Positions 6,551-10,838 of a stretch of DNA of 10,838 nt are shown here, one piece after another. A program made the translations under genes and the position numbers. The notes beneath the pieces are model-generated. The model made no database searches. It saw only the letters and a list, made by a program, of their open reading frames with translations, and was not told where the DNA came from. Each line of letters opens with the position of its first letter. Position 1 is the stretch's first letter. This stretch comes from DAIOFH01 sp036745875 (lineage in GTDB: Bacteria > Planctomycetota > SZUA-567): positions 1-10,838 of the forward strand of contig DAIOFH010000131.1 of the NCBI GenBank assembly GCA_036745875.1, written 5' to 3'.

Positions 6551-7479
6551 TTTTTTTTGGCGTACTCGAGGTCGATGGCCCCAAGGCGCAGATCCTTGGC
6601 CTCGTCCCTCACGTCCCGCAGTTTCTCATACTCCTCCCTGAGCGGATCGGCCTCAGCCTTGGGATTTCTCAGGTACTCCTTTTCGGGCTTGATCCCGTCG
6701 TACCCCTCCGGCCTCGGCTGGAACTTCCCGAGCCGCTTTTCAAGATTGAACTTGGAAAACGACCGATGGATATTGCTCCCGGTGATGCGGTAGCCGGAGT
6801 TGCTGGTGACGATCACCCCGGCGCCGCGAAGCGACAGGGCGAGTCCCGCCCTGGCCAGTTCGCGGTGGAGCGCGTCCCAGGTTTCGGCCTTTTTCAGTTG
6901 TTCGAAGGCCTCCCGGTGTATCCAGGTGTACAGGCTCTCGTTGCCGGTGAGGGCCTCGATGTCGTTCGCCTGGCGCTCCCCCTTCGTTTTTCCGGTCGGC
7001 CGGTGGTTGTCCCCTCCGATGCCGAGGTTCGTTTCCACGTCCACGCACGCTTTGGCGAGGGCGTCGAAATCATAGTAGGGATTTTTAATCGTCAGCCGCT
7101 TCGGGTGGATCTTGTTGATGGCTATATGCATGTGGACGTGATCCGTGTCCCGGTGAACCACCGCCACCCTCTGGTGCTGGGCGAACCCCAGCTTGGCGCA
7201 CAGCGCGGCCTCGACTTTTTTCAATACTTGCGCCTTCGGCTGCTCGCCAAGCCTGAACGAAACCAGCAGATGGTAGGTCTTGTCCGACTTCGCCCTGGTG
7301 TTGAGCGCCTGTTTCGCCAGCATTTCCCTGGCCGCCATCATCGGCGTCACGCTCACGCAGTTGGCGATGAAGACCTCTCCTACGCGGTGCTTCTTGCCCT
7401 GGTTGGCTGTGATGTACTTGACGAGATGCATGATGCTGCTTGTTTTCTTCTTGTTCAGACTGAGTCTTCTCGCGATCAT
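6205..7479 (-). CDS. traI: TraI-type relaxase (MobP/IncP), frame-interrupted
   Basis: The relaxase nicks oriT, stays covalently bound to the 5' end and pilots the strand into the recipient. The first 310 residues are clearly RP4 TraI-like: catalytic Tyr22 in HLVKYIT, Ser74 in DKTYHLLVSFRLGE, and the metal-binding histidine motif HRDTDHVHMHIAINKIHP (109-126, with His116 and His118), at RP4 numbering. The segment ANDIEALTG also parallels RP4. After Lys310 the frame crosses an A10 run and the remaining 114 residues become Arg/Pro/Ser-rich with no family likeness; the true continuation is in the -1 frame down to 5783. The start ATG at 7477-7479 is preceded by AAGGA. A terminator-like hairpin separates it from traJ. 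The nicking domain is complete even if the shift is real. Confidence 0.92.
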   Translation of the reverse strand: MIARRLSLNKKKTSSIMHLVKYITANQGKKHRVGEVFIANCVSVTPMMAAREMLAKQALNTRAKSDKTYHLLVSFRLGEQPKAQVLKKVEAALCAKLGFAQHQRVAVVHRDTDHVHMHIAINKIHPKRLTIKNPYYDFDALAKACVDVETNLGIGGDNHRPTGKTKGERQANDIEALTGNESLYTWIHREAFEQLKKAETWDALHRELARAGLALSLRGAGVIVTSNSGYRITGSNIHRSFSKFNLEKRLGKFQPRPEGYDGIKPEKEYLRNPKAEADPLREEYEKLRDVRDEAKDLRLGAIDLEYAKKKISFWPRTRRTRRGRGRHAWGDSPNASSTPPSTRSSRRKWRPCGPRRNASGRRCMNNTRPKPGSSGFRNREKRDGRRQSRRSEKGRSRWPRSTRTPCAAKNRPRRESYPARRSRE

Positions 7480-7489
7480 TCCGTTCCTT

Positions 7490-7524
7490 AAAAACCGCCG
7501 TTTTGCTTGCCGCGAAACGGCGGT
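7490..7524 (-). terminator. Intrinsic terminator or attenuator between traJ and traI
   Basis: On the minus strand a perfect 10-base stem (ACCGCCGTTT / AAACGGCGGT, 7524-7515 and 7503-7494) with an 11-base loop is followed by a run of T, the form of a Rho-independent terminator. It begins 19 bases after the traJ stop, and the relaxase ribosome binding site AAGGA lies directly after the T-run. It could reduce transcription into traI and the coupling-protein genes, or act as an attenuator. The T-run is short (4-5), so termination is probably partial. Confidence 0.6.
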
Positions 7525-7542
7525 CCGCTTCTTGACCAGGCA

Positions 7543-7953
7543 CTATTCCGTTTGGACCTGATCGTCCTCGTCCTCCCCGATGTCGCCGAGGTGGATGCCG
7601 TGGATGTTGTCGACAAGGTCCCGCAGTTTGGCCACGCTGAACCTGATGTCGACAAGCACGTTGTCGATGGTGGTCGTGGCCATGTCGCGGCCGATGTCCT
7701 GGAGGCGCTCCTCGTTGGTGAGGAGCATTTTCATGAGGTTACCAAGGCGGCTCAGGTCCGCCGCGACCTTGAGGAGCTGATCGATGTGTTCGTGATCGAG
7801 CTTGTTTGTCGGCATGCCCCCGAGCGCGAGCGTCCGGCAATAGGCCGACATGGACATCCGGCAGTCGTGCGAGGCCGCCAGGATTTGCTGCTTTTCTTCG
7901 GGCGTGACGTACACCCGGAAGGACAGAGTGTTTGCTTTCATATAGGTTCCCAT
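7543..7953 (-). CDS. traJ: TraJ-like relaxosome accessory protein (ribbon-helix-helix)
   Basis: This 136-residue protein resembles RP4 TraJ, which binds an inverted repeat at oriT and recruits TraI. The N-terminal part (about 9-45) has the ribbon-helix-helix pattern FRVYVTPEEKQQILAAS followed by MSMSAYCRTLALGG, shared with TraJ and MobC. The segment DHEHIDQLLKVAADLSRLG then NLMKMLLT (about 53-80) parallels RP4 TraJ. Two starts are possible: ATG at 7953 or the ATG at 7941, giving 132 residues. The latter is preceded by GGGA and puts the ribbon closer to the N-terminus, so I slightly favour it. The 5' part overlaps the open frame of the radical SAM gene by over 200 bases. The position directly upstream of the relaxase is the same as in RP4. 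Confidence 0.87.
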   Translation of the reverse strand: MGTYMKANTLSFRVYVTPEEKQQILAASHDCRMSMSAYCRTLALGGMPTNKLDHEHIDQLLKVAADLSRLGNLMKMLLTNEERLQDIGRDMATTTIDNVLVDIRFSVAKLRDLVDNIHGIHLGDIGEDEDDQVQTE

Positions 7954-8788
7954 GGCTTTGCCGTGGGGTTGGGGTCGTGGTATCGGGTATTTTCATATAC
8001 GCCGGCCGTGCCCACATCCGCTGGAGCCCCCTCCATTCGGGATCGGTGTCGCCGGTATCGTTCTTCCATAGCATGGCCATGGGTGCGATGCCGAGGCCGA
8101 GGGTGGCCCGCAGGCGGGCTTCCGCCTTGTCCATGGTGTCGCCGGGGTATCCGACGAGGACATAGGCGCGGACGCTTTTGGAGGCTTTGGTGAATCCGGC
8201 GTCGAACAACCGCGCCGCCGCGTCGACGAGCGGCAACCAGTCGTCCGGGGTGTCGTAGGCAAAAAATACCTGTTTGGGTCTTGCCGAGCGCAAAAGATCC
8301 ACATGCCAGTCTCGCAGCCTGGCGGCCTCGAGGCCGCCGGTGAACTGGATGCGCCCCATGCGCTGTTTTGCGAGCATGGCGAAAACCGCGCGGACATGGC
8401 TCTCGGAGCATGCCAGCAGGTTGTCGTCGAGAACGTTGCAGCCCTCGCGGATGGGCAGCTCCCGCAATGGTCCCTCGCGTTTGGGGACGCTGCAGAACCA
8501 GCAGCGGTTGGGGCAGCCGCGGGAGGTGATTATGTATCCCGGTTTGAGGTATCGGCCGGGGATGAAGTCCCCGCCTGACTCGCCCGTGGCCGGGCCTCCG
8601 AGGCGTACCGGAGCCACTTTGGCCCAGGCGTCGGCGAGGCGTTTGGCGCGTTCGAGATCCCAGGTGAAGGTCGTCGAGACATGCACCTCGTCGATTTTCC
8701 TGCTTATGCGGCCGGGTTCGGCGAAGAACGCCAGATCATCGTCCGGGCTGGCCTTGGTTTTTCGGGGGAAGACGCGGGCGATGATCAT
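7739..8788 (-). CDS. Radical SAM protein of unknown function
   Basis: A radical SAM enzyme, which would use a 4Fe-4S cluster and S-adenosylmethionine to start radical chemistry. The cluster motif CPNRCWFC (Cys92, Cys96, Cys99; CxxxCxxC) is in TSRGCPNRCWFC, preceded by an N-terminal region (35-85) with the pattern VHVSTTFTWDLERAKRL and RLGGPA. A barrel-like region follows, with QFTGGLEAARL (148-158) and VRAYVLVGYPGDT (206-218), and a conserved-looking end DPEWRGLQRMWARPA (249-263). Similar short radical SAM proteins occur, from memory, in phages and plasmids without known substrate. After residue 263 the open frame runs on for about 86 residues through traJ in another frame; that tail looks non-coding, so the real C-terminus is probably near 8000 or has been altered. 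The ATG overlaps the TGA of the upstream gene (8785-8788), implying coupled translation. Confidence 0.85.
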   Translation of the reverse strand: MIIARVFPRKTKASPDDDLAFFAEPGRISRKIDEVHVSTTFTWDLERAKRLADAWAKVAPVRLGGPATGESGGDFIPGRYLKPGYIITSRGCPNRCWFCSVPKREGPLRELPIREGCNVLDDNLLACSESHVRAVFAMLAKQRMGRIQFTGGLEAARLRDWHVDLLRSARPKQVFFAYDTPDDWLPLVDAAARLFDAGFTKASKSVRAYVLVGYPGDTMDKAEARLRATLGLGIAPMAMLWKNDTGDTDPEWRGLQRMWARPAYMKIPDTTTPTPRQSHGNLYESKHSVLPGVRHARRKAANPGGLARLPDVHVGLLPDARARGHADKQARSRTHRSAPQGRGGPEPPW

Positions 8789-10838
8789 GCGAGGCGCCCT
8801 CCATCGGCGCGGCCGGGGGAGGGCGGTCCCATTTCTTCCTCATGCCCGGGCGTCGGCGATTTTTCCCTTGCCGTCATCCTTTCCGTCTCCTCGTTCTTTC
8901 GAAACTCCTCTCGTTTCTGCCAGGTGACATCGAGAGCGGCGTCCCTGCGTTCCACGGCGGGGCGGTATAGGGTGTGAAGCGCCTCTTCGACGCGGTTTCG
9001 AATGCCTGGCGAATCCACGCCATCCCGAACTTCGGCCTGGAGCCCGTCGGTTGTATTCAGGAAGTCCGCCATGCGTTCGGTATTGGTGCGAACCGTTTCA
9101 GACCAGGCGACCCCGTCGTTGGTGAGCAGTTTTCTCAGGAAGCCTGGTTGATTGTCCTGGAGCCAGTGGTTGTCCTTGAGGAGGCTCTTGTATTCCGCGA
9201 CGGCCTGGGAGTGTTCCTTGGCGAGGGAATACATCACTTCCTCCGCCACCCTGTCCGCCAGGATGCTGTATTCGAAGCAGGGATCTTTCGTTTTGTCCTT
9301 GTCGGATCTGGCATTTTCCAGCCATTTGTGCACATACCGCATCGCTTCCTGATCCTGCTTGAGCTTGAAGGGATCATGTTGCATCGCGTCGGCGGCATAC
9401 TGGAGCGCCTGCGGCGAGTATTCGCCAAAAGCCAACACTCCCCTTGCTTCGCACTCCTTGCAGTGCAGGGCATCCAGTTGCCGTTCCATCGCGGCATCCT
9501 CTTTTTTCCAGTTCCGGCGGGCCATGCCGAGAGTGACGATGGTTTTGGCGAGAGTTGGGTATTTGGCGCCATGCTCGTTGAGCTTTTGGGCCTGTTCCTC
9601 GACGGCGTTTCTGATGTCGTGGTATTGGTTTTTATAGAACTCCATGCCTTCGAGAAGGTATGGGCGACGTGTGTATCGATCACCAACCCTGTGTTCGACT
9701 GACTCCTTGTTGACATAATAATCGAAGAGGCGGGGATGTTCAGCTTCGAGCCTGGCGTCGACGATCTCGCGGACATACTCTGAGTCCGTGCCGGAGCGCA
9801 TATGGCCCCAGAGTACGTGCATCATGTTGTTCGCGTAGTCGTGTTTATCCGTCAATATGTCTTCTTCCATTTGCCATATGGCTTTTTCGGCCGGATCGCG
9901 GAGCGATTCGATGATGCCGGGTTTCTCCACACCGTGTTGAATCAACCGAATTTTGAGACTACTTGCGGCCTCCAGCCGGCGGGTGCATTCCGCGGCCAGC
10001 TGCTTCATGGCCTCGCCGTTGAGTTCCGACCGGACGTGCCGGTATTCGTCAAACATGGTTTCATGCCGTGGCGTCTTGGCGGATACGGGAAGGTTTTCGT
10101 ACCGTTCCACCAAGTCGGGGTAACCTTGACGAAGGTGTGCGTCAATCGCGGCGGCGACGGTCGGCGCGGATGTGCCGAAGCGCACGTCGAGCTGACATTT
10201 GTCGTGGGCGAGCTTATCCTCCTCGTATCGTTCGTCGGAGAGGGCGCATTCCTCCCGGTGGGTTCGCAGAGCTTCCCCTCGGGTTCTGGCGATGTCGCGC
10301 AGGCGGGGCGGGTTGTTGTATATTCGCGCGGATCTTTCCGCACTTTCAATCCGCTGGCGTTCCGCATTTTCGAGGGCTTCCTCGGCTCTCTGGAGATAGA
10401 AGTCCGTGACCATTCCCTTTACGTTCTCAAATTCACTGACGAGGGCTTCGGGATCCCTCAGCCGGTCATATTGGATGATCTGCTCTTTCGTGATGACTTT
10501 TTCGCCAAGTTCGACGATGGATGGCGCCGATCTGGCGTAATCCGTGCGAATCTTGTCGAACGCGTCCAGAGTGACGGTGTATGTATCGGTGAACGTGACG
10601 CTGTATTTGTTGCGCTCCTCGTCGTAGGCGAGGTAGTTGAGGACGATGTCGTAGGCGTCGCCGACCTGCGGCGGGCCGGGCGGCGTCCCGTCGGAGATGA
10701 TGTCCATGCCGCTGTCGCGGGTGAACAGGGTTTTGTCGCCATGCCTGAAGCTGATGTAGTCCTCGCCGTTCGTCATGTTGACGAAGGCCGAGGTAAATGC
10801 GGAATGATGTTCAATTTCCCGCGTATGTTTATCGTAAG
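8785..10838 (-). CDS. Large coiled-coil-rich protein of unknown function, N-terminus beyond window
   Basis: I do not recognise this protein with confidence. The frame is open through the right edge (20 codons beyond the ATG at 10776), so at least 683 residues are present and the start is outside. Numbering from the ATG at 10776, the first 80 residues hold a beta-rich segment (DYISFRHGDKTLFTRDSGMDI, then GDAYDIVLNYLAYDEE and YSVTFTDTYTVTL) that loosely recalls the LPD7 domain of large polyvalent plasmid proteins. The remainder is almost all charged helix, strongly coiled-coil-like at about 125-155, 330-440 and 595-640. A small HCKEC motif (438-442) could bind metal but lacks a second pair. No ATPase, nuclease or membrane segment is visible. 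It ends in a Pro/Gly-rich tail. Its TGA overlaps the radical SAM start, so the two are very likely co-translated and may act together near the relaxosome. Confidence 0.75.
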   Translation of the reverse strand, partial: YDKHTREIEHHSAFTSAFVNMTNGEDYISFRHGDKTLFTRDSGMDIISDGTPPGPPQVGDAYDIVLNYLAYDEERNKYSVTFTDTYTVTLDAFDKIRTDYARSAPSIVELGEKVITKEQIIQYDRLRDPEALVSEFENVKGMVTDFYLQRAEEALENAERQRIESAERSARIYNNPPRLRDIARTRGEALRTHREECALSDERYEEDKLAHDKCQLDVRFGTSAPTVAAAIDAHLRQGYPDLVERYENLPVSAKTPRHETMFDEYRHVRSELNGEAMKQLAAECTRRLEAASSLKIRLIQHGVEKPGIIESLRDPAEKAIWQMEEDILTDKHDYANNMMHVLWGHMRSGTDSEYVREIVDARLEAEHPRLFDYYVNKESVEHRVGDRYTRRPYLLEGMEFYKNQYHDIRNAVEEQAQKLNEHGAKYPTLAKTIVTLGMARRNWKKEDAAMERQLDALHCKECEARGVLAFGEYSPQALQYAADAMQHDPFKLKQDQEAMRYVHKWLENARSDKDKTKDPCFEYSILADRVAEEVMYSLAKEHSQAVAEYKSLLKDNHWLQDNQPGFLRKLLTNDGVAWSETVRTNTERMADFLNTTDGLQAEVRDGVDSPGIRNRVEEALHTLYRPAVERRDAALDVTWQKREEFRKNEETERMTAREKSPTPGHEEEMGPPSPGRADGGRLA

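Noticed and set aside
5552..6793. Plus-strand open frame of 413 codons opposite the relaxase
   Set aside because: Antisense to well-supported relaxase coding sequence; low-complexity composition typical of a GC-rich shadow frame.
7494..7524. Hairpin between traJ and traI as the TraJ-binding repeat of oriT
   Set aside because: The T-run directly after the stem on the coding strand fits a terminator better, and no nick-site core is next to it.
1..10838. CRISPR arrays, tRNA or rRNA genes
   Set aside because: No regularly spaced repeats and no recognisable tRNA or rRNA sequence were seen on either strand.

Overview
The window carries part of the transfer (Tra1-like) region of a conjugative plasmid or integrative conjugative element of the IncP/RP4 type, written almost entirely on the minus strand. 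DNA is GC-rich and gene-dense, with overlapping or nearly touching genes. The relaxase has the catalytic residues of RP4 TraI at the same positions (Tyr22, Ser74, His116, His118), and the order TraF - coupling protein - relaxase - TraJ matches RP4. This points to a Gram-negative bacterial host. I cannot name the species, nor decide between plasmid and ICE, because no replication or integration gene is visible.

Reading in transcription order (right to left): a large coiled-coil-rich protein whose N-terminus lies beyond the right edge (8785 to >10838); a radical SAM enzyme (8788 to about 8000, open frame to 7739) joined to it by an ATGA overlap; a TraJ-like relaxosome protein (7953/7941-7543); an intrinsic-terminator-like hairpin (7524-7490); the TraI-type relaxase (7479-5783), whose frame is broken at an A10 run (6558-6549); the VirD4/TraG coupling ATPase (5606-3579); a solitary beta-class DNA methyltransferase (3561-2707); the TraF pilin-processing peptidase (2710-2144); and a topoisomerase III gene (1308-460) cut short by an IS110-family element that fills the left edge (1 to about 479).

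On the opposite strand, between traF and topB, sits a toxin-antitoxin cassette: a Phd/YefM-like antitoxin (1486-1713) overlapping a PIN-domain toxin (1697-2116), with its own near-consensus sigma70 promoter at 1405-1433.

How the parts fit: TraJ and TraI would build the relaxosome and nick oriT, the coupling protein would deliver the relaxase-DNA complex to the mating channel, TraF would mature pilin, the methyltransferase probably marks the DNA, and the PIN cassette would stabilise the element. The roles of the radical SAM enzyme and the coiled-coil protein are unknown. Their tight coupling to traJ makes them the most promising unexplained part of the window. The interrupted topB and the out-of-frame relaxase suggest decay, unless the A10 run is slippage-read or a sequencing error.
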